Below are positions 12,976-24,316 of a DNA stretch of 64,000 nt, in pieces. This DNA is from Batkoa obscura (lineage: Eukaryota > Entomophthoromycota > Entomophthoromycetes > Entomophthorales > Batkoaceae), in the NCBI GenBank assembly GCA_030770535.1, contig JASVEC010000034.1, forward strand, positions 62,001 through 126,000, given 5' to 3'. A program made the translations under genes and the position numbers. Under the pieces are notes generated by a model that made no database searches, had not been told where the DNA came from, and saw nothing but the letters and a program-made list of their open reading frames with translations. Positions within the stretch are counted from its first letter, which is position 1. Each line of letters opens with the position of its first letter.

Positions 12976-14649
12976 ATGTTTCAACTATTAATTACTTTAA
13001 TTTCAATAGTTCAATATGTGTATTCCATTACTTTATCCGATATCAATCGAGTATCTAGCGTATCCAATGGCACTCAACTTTTTTACATCGATTCTTCAAG
13101 TCCTAATCCATCTCAACAATTTCCTGAATCCATTATCAATTACAATGTATGGGATTTCAATTCACAATCTCAATTCCAAACAATTCCCACCACTGATAGT
13201 AAATTTGTATCTAATACTGTCTTCTATTATAAATCTCAATTCTGTTTATTAACTGAATTAATTACAATTAATTGCTATTATCCTGATCAAAATAAGATGA
13301 TAAAACAAAGATTACAACCTACAACTTCATTGGATAATAAATCCTTTTATTTATCAGGTCATACTATTACTCAATTAAAAGATAGTAGTTATATTATTAT
13401 TGGGGGTATGTTAACTCCTCCTTACAATAGTGGTACTCTTAAACCTAAAGCTTCAAGTTCAATTTTTCGATTAACTGAAGATAGGTCTTTATCTGTTGTT
13501 GAATATTCATTGTCAAAATTTGGGTTTAATACTTTAATTGGCCATACTACTCATGTAATTAACAATCAATTATATATTATTGGTGGTGCAGATCCCACTA
13601 ATGGAAATAAAGTTAATAATCAAATTCTAATTTTTAATCTTAATAATGGGGATTCAGAGACTATTAAAGGACTCCCTGTTGTATATCATGATTCTTTTGG
13701 TAAGTTATAATTTAGTTTAATTTAATTGATTATAATTTATTAATTTCAATTTATAGTAAAAGATAACCAAATTTACATTCTTGGAGGTTATAATGCTAAT
13801 TCCTCTGATAATATCAATGATAATAATGTTATCCCCTCAAAGTCTGTTTACACTTTTAACCCTAATACTAATGAACTTAAAAAAAGTTCTCAAGATTTAC
13901 CATATCGTTTATTAGGGTTTACAACAGCTATTAAAGACAATCAATGTTATTTAATAGGGGGTTATAGTTATTCTGAAGAGGAATCAAAATTGACTAGTTT
14001 CTTAAAAATGTTAATATTAGATTTAAAAGATACTGATATTTCTGTTCATGATGAATTGGCTTTAAATCAATTTAATAAAAATCAGTTTTTATCCGTTAAT
14101 ACTAATAGCCCAACTGATAATAATAACAATAATAATCAATCTAGTGGAGGTAGTAATTTAGGTAACTTAAAATAATATTATTTTAATTATAATATTCATT
14201 CTTTATTATTATTATTAGGTGCCATTATCGGTGGTACTATTGGTGGTTTATTTGCTTTATTTATTATTATCTTCATTATTGTTTATTATTTACGCAAGAA
14301 GAGACGTCAAGAAGCCTATGAAAAAAGAAAAGCTGCTGTAAGAGCTGCTAGATTAGCCAAGAATCCTCATGATTCGGTAAAACCTATGTTAGCTAAACAT
14401 AAAAATCCAAGTTTACCAATAATAAGTAAAAAATCTTTGGATCGTAGAAATTCTAATGCTTCTGTTTTATCAGCTGAAGAAGAGAGTGATATTATAATGG
14501 ATGAAAGTAAAACGATTCCTGATAGAATTCAATATAAATCTACAGTTCTATCTTCTAGTGAATTTCCAACTGATCATTCAAAGCATGAGGCTGTTAAAGT
14601 TAACCATGGTTCGACTATATTATCTGCTAATTCAGATAGGTTAAATTAA
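12976..14649 (+). CDS. kelch-type single-pass membrane protein
   Basis: Predicted 519 aa from exons 12976-13699, 13757-14161 and 14219-14649; both 57-bp introns are phase 1 with GTAAG/GTAAC donors. A signal peptide (about 1-17, cleaved after VYS) is followed by six kelch-like blades, recognised by IIIGG (about residue 139), YIIGGAD (about 199), YILGG (about 252) and YLIGGY (about 313). An Asn/Ser linker leads to a glycine-rich transmembrane helix (GAIIGGTIGG then LFALFIIIFIIVYYL, about 378-402) with basic RKKRR after it, and a ~115-residue cytoplasmic tail rich in Ser/Lys. The first intron sits at the same site as in the other two kelch-type genes of the window. The second, just before the membrane helix, is unique to this copy. 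It is the best preserved family member. A cell-surface sensing or adhesive role is likely but unproven. Confidence 0.82.
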
Positions 14650-14981
14650 TAATAAATTGATTTATCGTATGTTATAATTCATCAGTTTTATTTTTTTGAT
14701 ACAAAGAATATTAAACGGCTATGTTTCTTAGTAACAAAATTACCCTTATTTATGATATCAATTCTTTTAGGTTACTGCACTGGCTCCCTTACCTATTTCT
14801 TAACTTTTCCAATTTATCTTATTTTGAATCTTTAAAATCTTAGATGTCTTTTAATAAATCATATTGGTGTTTCAAAATGATTAATATAAAATATTTAATT
14901 TAAAGTAATAAAAAGAATAAAATGATGAATTAAGCTTATTAACAGGCTTTTTTAATAAAATAAGAATTTTCAACGCAATAA
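14650..14981. other. intergenic region between convergent genes
   Basis: Separates the kelch-type gene from the 3' end of ZWF1. No ORF or repeat was seen. It must hold the 3' untranslated regions of both. Confidence 0.7.
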
Positions 14982-16598
14982 TTATAATTTTCCTTGCTGA
15001 GTTTTAACCTCTTTCCAATCGTATTTTTGACTATTACGCTTATAGCCATTCTTTTCAATGAATTCACTAAGTTCTTTAGGTCCACGTGTACCATAAGCAT
15101 AAGGTTTGGATACAATCTTTTTAGCATCAATTTCATGTAAGATAGGTGTAAAGATTCTCCAAGCAGCATCCAACTCATCATTTCTAACGAAATTGGAGTG
15201 ATTGTCATTAAGTACATCTAAAATAAGGGCCTCATAAGCATCAGGGATACGTTGGTTAGGAAATCTTTCTTTATAAGTTAAATCAAGCTCTGAGATAACG
15301 GTCTTCATTTCTAAACCTGGTAATTTGTTTTGGTATTTAACATAAACAGACTCATTTGGTTGAAGACGAATAACCAATTCATTTCTAGAAACATCTGGGA
15401 AAATGTTTCCTGGTACTTCTCTAAATTGAATACGAACTTCTACTTTATGTTCGTCCAAAGCTAATAATAGATTAATTATTTGAAACATTACTTTGTCTTG
15501 CTTAAATTACCTTTTCCACTTTTGATGATAAATGGTACTCCTGACCAACGTTCATTATCAATGTGGAGAGAAGTAGCTGCAAAGGTAGGTGCATTAGAGT
15601 CTTTATCAACGCCAGAATCATCTTTATATCCTGGTTTACTACCATCTTCTGATTTAACATATTGTCCAATTAATACTTGATCAGCAGTAAGTGGCTTAAT
15701 AGCACGAAGTACTTTGACCTTTTCATCACGTACATGTTCAGCATCTAATGAGATTGGTTTTTCCATAGCAATATAACATAATACTTGAATAAGATGGTTT
15801 TGAATGACGTCACGAATGATACCAAATTCATCAAAATAACCACCACGTCCTTCAGTACCAAATGGCTCTTTAAAAGTAATTTGTACATTATCAATAAATG
15901 TACGATTCCATGCAGCAGAAAAGAATACATTAGCAAATCTTAATGGTAAGATATTTTTTACCATTTCCTTACCAAGGTAATGATCAATACGGTAAATCTA
16001 GTTAAATTTATAAACAACTAATGAGGAGTTAATAGATTATATTTTACCTCATCTTCTTTCCATAAACTAGATAATTGCTTACCAAGCTCTAAAGAAGACT
16101 CTGTATCCATACCAAAAGGCTTTTCAACAATAAGACGTACTTTACCATTATCAGTATAGCAGTTATGTTTAAGGCCTTTACCTACTTGACCATAGACAGA
16201 TGGGGGTAAAGCAAGGTAAAAGATTCTACGCTTATCTTTTGAATCTTTTTCAAAATCTTCCATTTCTTTAGTTAATTTTTTAAAGTCTTCGTCTTTATCG
16301 TAACTTCCTTTTACATAATGACATAAATCTAAAAACTTCTGAACTTTTTCTTTATCATCGCCTAACTTTTCACTAATTCTTTTATGAAATTCTTCGCGAC
16401 TCATATCTGAACGGGCATACCCAAAAATTTTGGTATTCTCTGGCATATAATCATGTTTAAATACACCAAATAAAGCTGGGAAGGTTTTCTTTTTTGCTAA
16501 ATCACCACTAGCTCCCAATACTAATTTTATTCTTATTAAATATACAGATGAATAAAATAAAGGATAGTCTTACCAACAATAACATTTGACGCAACCAT
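14982..16598 (-). CDS. ZWF1: glucose-6-phosphate 1-dehydrogenase
   Basis: Oxidises glucose 6-phosphate with NADP+ to 6-phosphogluconolactone, the first step of the oxidative pentose phosphate pathway and a main cytosolic NADPH source. Predicted 487 aa, normal for the family, from exons 16598-16574, 16520-16048, 15997-15511 and 15460-14982; the introns are 53, 50 and 50 bp with GT-AG ends. The N-terminal Rossmann motif [10 protein letters not shown] (residues 11-20) binds the cofactor. The active-site signature RIDHYLGKE (169-177) carries the conserved His and Lys. [15 protein letters not shown] and KSGKALDEHK also match the family. The first exon codes for only eight residues before the split codon, so the ATG at 16598 is needed to give the complete dinucleotide fold. 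Transcribed towards the kelch-type gene. Confidence 0.97.
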
Positions 16599-17682
16599 TT
16601 TGATATTCAAAAATTTACAAGAGTTAAAAAAAATAGTTATTAATAAAAAAAACGTATCAGTATTTATATTCGTGTTTTTAAATGCTATTTTTGCTTTATA
16701 ATCATCATTATTAAAAATTTAAAGTTTTAATAGCGATTTTACTATTTTTAGAAAAGGATGAATTATCATTACATACTAATATTTACCAATAAAATTCGAA
16801 CTTTGATATCGGATTGCAATATAAAGCGCATTTAATTGGTTCTGTTCACTAAAAATATTAGATAAGTTTTTTAGTGTACGTCATTAATTTTTTTAAATTT
16901 TATCATGATTAGTAAGCTGTTATTATGTTTCTCGAACATTTATAATATAAATCAATTCTTGTAAACTAATAGTATATTGTACAAAATAAAATGGCTTCAT
17001 TTTAGTCTTTATTTCTCTCTCAAGGTTTGTTACTAGACTAATTTTTTATAAGCTTTGAAAATTAGTTCTTTTATATCTCAATCGGTTAAATCGATTTATC
17101 AGTTTTTCCTATTATAAGTCCGCTTTCCAGTTTTTCCTAAATTCCTAAATTTATGTTTTTCTCAAATTTTGTTTATTAAAATAGGACTGTATGAATTTTT
17201 ATTGAATAAACTGGATCTACCCAAAAAAAAAATCAAAATTGGGTTACAAAAATCTGACCTGATCTGCCCAAAAAATAGAAAGAAATTAATTGCTTTGATT
17301 TAACGATGATACCACTATTATTGAAGTTATTAGGAGAAAGATGAATTAATCCAAATCAGAATACTGAGCAAGAGTTGATCAGTTTTATTTAACGAAATTA
17401 CCAAAAGCTGGAATATTTAATATAAGAATATAAAATAGATAGAATAATATATTAATGTTCTCATCAGCTTGAAATCGCCTTTAAAATTCCACCAATAGAT
17501 TATAACAACCACTACTTTCACATGACAGAAGAACCAATTTAAAGTTAAACTTTGAAATGGGAGAAGTTTTGGTTTTAAAGTTAACTTTATTTCACTTTTG
17601 TGTTTTATTTTTTCAATTTAGAATCAACTCTATTTTTTATTATCAATTAATCAACCTAATTTAACAACTAAACTAACATACA
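16599..17682. other. intergenic region upstream of ZWF1
   Basis: Divergent spacer holding the ZWF1 promoter. I see no gene, MITE or clear motif; a CAGTTTTTCCTA 12-mer occurs twice, near 17100-17142. Confidence 0.6.
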
Positions 17683-18036
17683 ATGCGTTCAAGGAGCTAC
17701 TATAATTTATGGCAAAGCAACTTAATGACACAAACCTTATTATGTTCTATCTTTTATTTAATATTATCCTATCAGAACAATCATTATGATAATAATAAGA
17801 TGTATCAATTAATCAGTTTACTATCCGTTGGTTTAAGTTTATTTTTAAGTGAATATAAGCTTTGGTTTGTAAATAGTAATGTTAAACTCTACCCCTGGTT
17901 GTTTTTATTTTTATCTCAATTTTGGTTGATTATCAACCTGGACTTATCGAATCAGATATTTACTATAGCAGATTTATTTTTGTTTCTGACTTCTATAGGA
18001 ATTACTTTTTCTTGTTTCTTTGCCGTCCTATGCTAA
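17683..18036 (+). CDS. small hydrophobic protein or N-terminal fragment, unrecognised
   Basis: 117 aa ORF starting MRSRSYYNLW, with three to four hydrophobic stretches (around residues 15-30, 42-58, 72-85 and 93-116) separated by short polar loops. I do not recognise it as a family. It has a more normal residue mix than the chance AT-rich ORFs nearby. It lies upstream of, and on the same strand as, the decayed ABC transporter at 22319-23480, so it might be the remaining N-terminal membrane domain of that gene, separated by later insertions. It could equally be a small membrane protein or a chance ORF. Confidence 0.35.
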   Translation: MRSRSYYNLWQSNLMTQTLLCSIFYLILSYQNNHYDNNKMYQLISLLSVGLSLFLSEYKLWFVNSNVKLYPWLFLFLSQFWLIINLDLSNQIFTIADLFLFLTSIGITFSCFFAVLC

Positions 18037-18740
18037 CTTACTAGTTGATGAGACCACTACCTCCTTTTACCCTCTCTTTATTCTCCTTTATTACTAAGTG
18101 TATTTTTTTGATATCGATCTTTATCGTCTAATTATTCCTCTTTTTCTTGGTTTTTAAATATTAAATCTAACTTGCCCATATATATAAATATACTTAATTT
18201 TATACCATTTTTAGTTTATTATTTAACTATCAATTAATTTTATTTATTTGTTTATTATAAAGTTTTGTTATATGGGATCTAATCATAATAAAGTCATTTT
18301 TATTTAACTGGTGAATTTTTTTAGTGTGTGAAGGTTTTTTTCAGATTTAAATTAAAAGATAAATATTAACTTCATCAGTAATAATCATTTTTATCCACCT
18401 AATACACTTTATTATAGTTTGAACCGTTGATATTTACTAATGTTGTTAATACGTCAATTTCTTTTATTGAGATTTAACTAATATTTAGATTAACAATATT
18501 AAAACCTATTAGCAAATACCTAATCTGGGTTATTTTAACTGATATATTTCTCATAACTTCTGATAATAAGTAAATTACTTAAAGTGAGCTAGACTAAGTA
18601 TATTTTAACATCCAGAGAATGGCCTTCGACTAAAATTTTACTTATAAACGCTTGTAAAGAGTTTCATTAAAAGTCGTTTTTAAACCTAAGGGTACAATCC
18701 TAATTTAAAAACATAACTCCCTAGTCTTATGGAACTACTA

Positions 18741-18845
18741 TATGGGGATGTTTTTTTTGATTTTATTACTTTTTCCATCCTTTAAGCACTATTTGAGTGG
18801 AAATTTTATTAGTAAAATTCTTAAACATAAAAATACATCACTATA
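18741..18845 (+). mobile_element. TGGGGATG MITE-like element, copy 8
   Basis: Left end TATGGGGATG intact, right end CATCACTATA. Same orientation as copy 9, 160 bp away. Confidence 0.88.
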
Positions 18846-19005
18846 CATAAAGCTAGCTGTTTTTTTGATATTGCATGATAGTTTACTTATTTTATAATAT
18901 TGCACTTTTAATATCTTTCAGTTCTTTTAAAATCCATAGCTTATATTCCCTGTTTATTATAATGAGATATTCTATAGCAATATAATATGGGATTTGTTAG
19001 AAAAA

Positions 19006-19110
19006 TATGGGGATGTCTTTTTTGGCTTCATCATTTTTTCCATCTTTTAAGCACTATTTGAGTGGAAAAATTGTTAGTGAAATTCTTAAACACAAAAATA
19101 CATTCCCATA
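19006..19110 (+). mobile_element. TGGGGATG MITE-like element, copy 9
   Basis: TATGGGGATG left, CATTCCCATA right, with the inner segment TTTTTCCATCTTTTAAGCAC very close to consensus. Confidence 0.9.
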
Positions 19111-20595
19111 TAAATATGAATTTATTGAGACGTCCAACTAAGGTTTAAATATGGATCATGTCGCCTTTTATTATCCTTCAAAAAAACTTAATACCTTACA
19201 GTATCCACTATCTCTGCCATATTAGTATTTGTCATGATATTATTTATGATTTTATATGTAAGTACTATCTACATATCAAACATTACAACTAAATATTTCA
19301 GCTATCTACGACTACAAGTTAATAGGTAGTGTATCCCTATGACTATAGATGGGTATGGGGGTTTATAATATCTGGCTTCATATTAGTCACTTATGAAGAT
19401 TACCATTTCAAAATATAGCTAGTACAATAAATACATTTCTTGATTGGTCTGCCTTAATTTATAAGTTATTTTATGTTTGTTTTAATGTATTAACTGTAGT
19501 TGAATTACAACTCGTGTTTATTCACAATAAAACAATTACCAAAAAGATTGAAGCTGACTCTTCATATACCTATTATGGCATTAGTTCAAAAGAAAGCGAT
19601 ATTTTAGATTAATGGGTTATGATTAACTCCCTATTAGCAGAAGTTTTGATTTTTGTTGCCTTTTTTTTGCGACTCTTATATTTATAATGCTATTAAAATA
19701 ACTTGTTTGCGAACTATGAGTAACTGATTTAAAGTGAAAAATGAGGATAAGGATGTATATGTTTACACCTGTATTATTCTAGCTTTTTTAGATAATTTAA
19801 AAGTCTCAGCGTTAGCAAAATCTCGGTGGAGTTGAGTATCTTTTTGTTGTGTCGATATTGTTGTCAATAATGTTGTTGTTGAAAATCAACTTTTAATTAA
19901 AGTGTTACTATTATTTAGCATTGTATAATAAATGCTAAATTGATAGCGTTACTTTATTAGTTTATCTATGCAATTTCATGTACCATTTTTGCCAATACAA
20001 TATAAGCTATTAAGCTGCTTTTCAATGATTTTTATTCTTAATACCACCTTTTAGATATATAGGTCACTAAGTTTAGTGGTAGAGCTTTTGAAGTCAATTG
20101 CATCAATAAAGCCTTTCTTAAAGCTTCAAATAGTAAGCCAGGTGATAAAAAGGTTTCAATGAATATCAAATTCAGTGATAGACAAAAATGATTAAAACCA
20201 TCCAAGTGGGACTTAAGATTGGATTTTGATTGTAGGATTAGTAGCTTTTACTCTAATAGACCATTTAATCTACATATACTACTATTCAGAGCGAACCTTT
20301 TGAATCTATATGTTTACAATAAAAACAAGTCACAGTTTACATTATCATTGATATTTATATTAGGATAGCCAGTATTCAAAATTTATATACTCCCTTCTAA
20401 ATCATAGTGACCCAAAGAGAAAGTAACGAATTAAATCAAAAAAGGAAAAGCTGGTTGAAAATCTATGAAAAAATACAATTTGGGGGTTTTAGACAGAGAG
20501 ATAAGGGGATCCGACTACTTAACTCCTCCATATGACTTGGAAGCGAGAGTCAATGCCAATTTGCATGTTTTGGATATATTGAATTTTGTCTTAAA

Positions 20596-20700
20596 CATGG
20601 GGGATGTACTTTTTCGCTTAAGAATTTTGCTAACAATCTTTCCACTAAAATAGCGCTTAAAAATGAAAAAGTAATGAAGACAAAAAAAACATCACCACAT
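20596..20700 (-). mobile_element. TGGGGATG MITE-like element, copy 10
   Basis: Minus orientation, ends CATGGGGGATG and CATCACCACAT; TAGCGCTTAAAAATG is intact in the centre. A short ORF that starts upstream and runs into it is an artefact. Confidence 0.82.
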
Positions 20701-21269
20701 GGCTTGTGAACTTTTTTAAATTTCAATTATTTTCAAGTATTTTAATATAATTTAATAAAATAAATCTCGTGTTGTTTGAAAATTGTTAAACTATCATATT
20801 TATGGAGTGGATTAGTTCCTTGCTATAGAAGTCAGAGAGCTATAAACATAATGAAGTATGTGGACTGGGAAGGATGAGAACAATATAAGAACTCAAATCA
20901 AAGCATAAATTAGTGCTCTAAAAATAATAGAATATAAAAAAGTATGTATATTAGAAGGTACAAATATTTATAGTAAAGAAAATAATAACTATGAATCATG
21001 AGCATTTTAATTGATATAATGTGAAAAGTATTAACATTTTTTACCTCTATTGCTTATATTAATATGAGATGAGGTTTCAATCACAATTCAAAATTCATAG
21101 AGTATTTTAATATTGTTAGTATTCAACAGCAGTGGAGCTAAGCCTTTTTTGATGTCGCCTTATTTGAGAAATAGGGATAACTTATTTTAAACTTTACAAT
21201 AACTTTAATGGTAGTTTAGTACGTGTTTTTTGTTTAATATTTATGATCCTAAGTATTTTGCAATATTTA

Positions 21270-21371
21270 TATGAGAATGTATTTTTTGTTTAAGAGTTTT
21301 GCTAATAATCTTTTCGCTCAAATAGGGCTTAAAAATGGAAGAAGTGATGGAGCCAAAAAACATCTCTATAT
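21270..21371 (-). mobile_element. TGGGGATG MITE-like element, copy 11
   Basis: Minus orientation, left TATGAGAATG, right ACATCTCTATA. Confidence 0.82.
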
Positions 21372-21690
21372 CATTTCCCGGTTATCCTTTAATATCGTTA
21401 TATGCTATTGATACAACTAATTCAATAATAAGTTATATAAATCAAGTTTATGGCAATTTTGATTAAATCATCTTTAGAACATTAAGTGTATACCTTTAGC
21501 TAAAATCCCAAAGTTATTGTGTATTAATTATTTGTTTATCTTTATGTCTGAGCTTTACATATTTAATTATCAACTTGTATAAAGACATAACTATAGATTA
21601 TATTTCTTGATTTAGAACTACATTCATAAATGCATATAAAACCTATAAATTAATTATGCCTTTTTACATCGCCCTTATCAGTAAAAAGTA

Positions 21691-21794
21691 TATGAGGATG
21701 TTTTTTTGGCTTCATTATTTTTTCCACCTTTTAAGCACTATTTGGATGGAAAAATTATTATTAAAATTCTTAAACACAAAAATACATCCCCATA
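21691..21794 (+). mobile_element. TGGGGATG MITE-like element, copy 12
   Basis: TATGAGGATG left, CATCCCCATA right, opposite in orientation to copy 11 some 320 bp away. The ORF across it is not a gene. Confidence 0.88.
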
Positions 21795-22318
21795 TGCTAG
21801 AGATTGATATAACTATAGAAGTGATTCTATTTGAAAGGGTTTATAATCTCTATACACCAATTTAATTAAAGAGAGCAATTAATTTCATAGAGTTAAAGCT
21901 TTATAATAGAAGTAACTTACTTCATTATACATCATTATATAAACTTATTTTTAGGCGCAAAAACAACCTTTTAGAATGGTTATTTTTATACTTTTGTGCT
22001 TTTTTTCTTATTTAGATCTATTAAGTATGTAAATAAGGCATATTTTGTAACACAAAACAATTAATTCTCAGATGAATTTATTTCACGATATGTGAAAGGA
22101 ATATTTTAAAAAGCCAACCAAGAGGTTGAGGTTTCAATAGCAACTATAATATTTAACCAAGTCTCCTCCCTTCGGTATAGACACCTTGTTAAAAACAACT
22201 ACTCTATATCGCTTCATTCAATAGTAATAATGTATTTTAATTTGCTTAATTTATTAAATACATTTACTAAGATTCAATCACTAAAAGGTTAAAAGATGTG
22301 GTTTACAGGATATTCGTA

Positions 22319-23480
22319 AAACATATATTGAGGATTATCGATTGCTTTGTCTCTACGTATTTACTATGGTGGATTTGGTTTAACCTCTACTTTAATTTTT
22401 GTCCTTTTTATCGTTGTGTGTATGGGAACTAATCTTGGTCGCTTAAATGCTACATAGTATTTTACGCTTTATGAAAAAATTATTAATGTCCATTAAGGAT
22501 GATATGGATATTGAGGTTGAAGACAGAGCTGGTTATATAATTAATGATAATATAAGGGAATTTGATATTGTTGAATTATTTGTAAGCGAAAAGAGGAACT
22601 TTAAGTGATACTAAGAAATAGTAAGGAAAGAAAACAAAAAAATCCCCCCATTTGCAACTTGTGGATCGATTTGTGCTTTTAAAATTTATAATGGGGATAG
22701 AAAATAAATGATTTTGTATACTTTATTTCCTTTTTGATAGTATTTTTTATGGGTGACTATATTCAAATTTCAATTAATTAATATTAAACCATAAATCATC
22801 AGACATATAGTTTCAATGTTATTTATTTCAATACAAAAAATGTAGTCGCTAGCTCCAAACAGTTACTTGAAATCATTGATTTTAATTTTGATGAAGACCC
22901 AAGGATATCGATTTTTTAGTGGTTATCCTGTTGGATTTAGTATTTATATTTCTATATTACTTTAGGGGGGAGGTAGTTGATTTAACACCAAATATTTTTT
23001 CCAATCATTCGAATAAACTATTGCTTATAAATAATATTAGTTTTAAAGTGAATAAAGGGGAAAATCTGACTATTGTTAGTAACTCTGAAAATAGAAAACC
23101 CACTTTAGTTAAATTGTTAAGCAAATGTTATAGCCCAACATCAGGAGATATTTTTGTTGAGGGAAAAATAACGAATCTCCTGAAAGAGTAGTTAGGTTTT
23201 TTTCAGTATTGATCTCCAAATAATTTGTGCTTCAATTTAAAGTTTACCAATTTATATCGAAAGCCATTCCCTCTTCTCAATGACTCAATCAAATATAATA
23301 TAAAACATACGAGCCTAAATGCCAGTGATTAGGAAACCATGAAGCAGATGGAAAAGCTTATATCCATGAAATGGTTATTAATAAACTTGGAGATTTTGAT
23401 ACAAAAGCTGAAGGATCAGGTTTAGCTTTATCTGTAGGGGAAATATAAAGATCAGTGCTAGATATTGAATTTCTAATGTT
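22319..23480 (+). pseudogene. decayed ABC transporter (ABCB-type nucleotide-binding half)
   Basis: Several plus-strand readings in different frames, interrupted by stops, line up in order with the C-terminal half of an ABCB-type exporter. MKKLLMSIKDDMDIEVEDRA near 22470 matches the segment that links the last membrane helix to the ATPase. Then comes LLLINNISFKVNKGENLTIV with a ruined Walker A (SNSENRKPT in place of GxxGxGKST), then CYSPTSGDIFVEG. Near 23350-23440 follow AYIHEMVINKLGDFDT and a relic of the LSGGE signature (LALSVGEI). The order and the IHE..FDT..LS.GE pattern fit Hmt1/Atm1-type transporters. The key ATP-binding residues are gone, so this is dead. The membrane domain should lie upstream; see 17683-18036 and 18037-22318. 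Confidence 0.7.
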
Positions 23481-24316
23481 TAAAAAATATGGTAATATAC
23501 TTATCAGTAGCTCGTATGCTTTTAAAGAGTTATTTAGCTATCTCATCATTAGATATGTGAGCGAGATATGAGTTTGATTTTGTACATTAATACTACTATT
23601 TTAGTATCACAGAAAACCTCTTCTAAAAGTTGTTAAAAGATTTAATAAAAAAGAAAACTATAATTAAGTTTCACTTAGGCTTAGAGTCATGAAACACACT
23701 GGCTGTATTATATGGTAACCAAAACATAATATGATGAGAATTATTGTTACTAACATTCAGTTTGGAGGATAGTAAAATATATAAATAAGGTACCCATGGT
23801 AACCTTCCATAGCTAAAAAGAGAGAATTATAGGCTTTGAAATAGATACAAGTATTAACAAGTAATATAACAAAAATAAAAAATTGTTGTGTAAAAGTAAC
23901 TATGCCTTAGGGTTCATTACATTAATTTGATGTAAGCCTTATAACTATAAGATGGAAAGAAGTTCAAAAATAATGTAAAATTTTCCTTTAATCTAGAGCA
24001 CCTAAGGTAAATTTAAAAAATAGAGCACATAAAAGAACATTGTTTCTTAACTTCTTTGATTAGTTTTATTTTGTCCCTTCGCTTTTAGAATTCTACATAA
24101 ATAAACTAGTTGCTAGCCTTTGGCCTAGTATATATCTTCAAAGGGTTAGGGTAAAAGTTTAATAATATATTATCATAGAATATTTCAATCTTTTTGCATA
24201 AATTCGTTTAATAAACCAGATTTATTTACAGTAATGAAAGAACATAATATAAAAAATCAAGAATGTGATGTTAAAAATGGGGTGATAATTTATTTATAGA
24301 TACATATACCGGCAAT
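23481..24316. other. intergenic region
   Basis: No gene, MITE or RNA seen. The first part may be further debris of the ABC transporter. Confidence 0.55.

Larger units (their letters stand above)
18037..22318. other. decayed region with five MITE copies
   Basis: No intact gene. It contains MITE copies at 18741, 19006, 20596, 21270 and 21691. Around 19390-19620 the plus strand gives a broken hydrophobic reading followed by YYGISSKESDILD, and around 20050-20230 a second broken reading. Either could be debris of a membrane protein, possibly the same ABC transporter whose nucleotide-binding half lies downstream. I cannot prove the link. Confidence 0.4.

Noticed and set aside
14939-15936. Additional ORFs overlapping ZWF1 on both strands
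   Set aside because: Shadow frames of the glucose-6-phosphate dehydrogenase exons.
20465-20653. 62-codon ORF
   Set aside because: Its second half lies in MITE copy 10 and the first half has no recognisable features.
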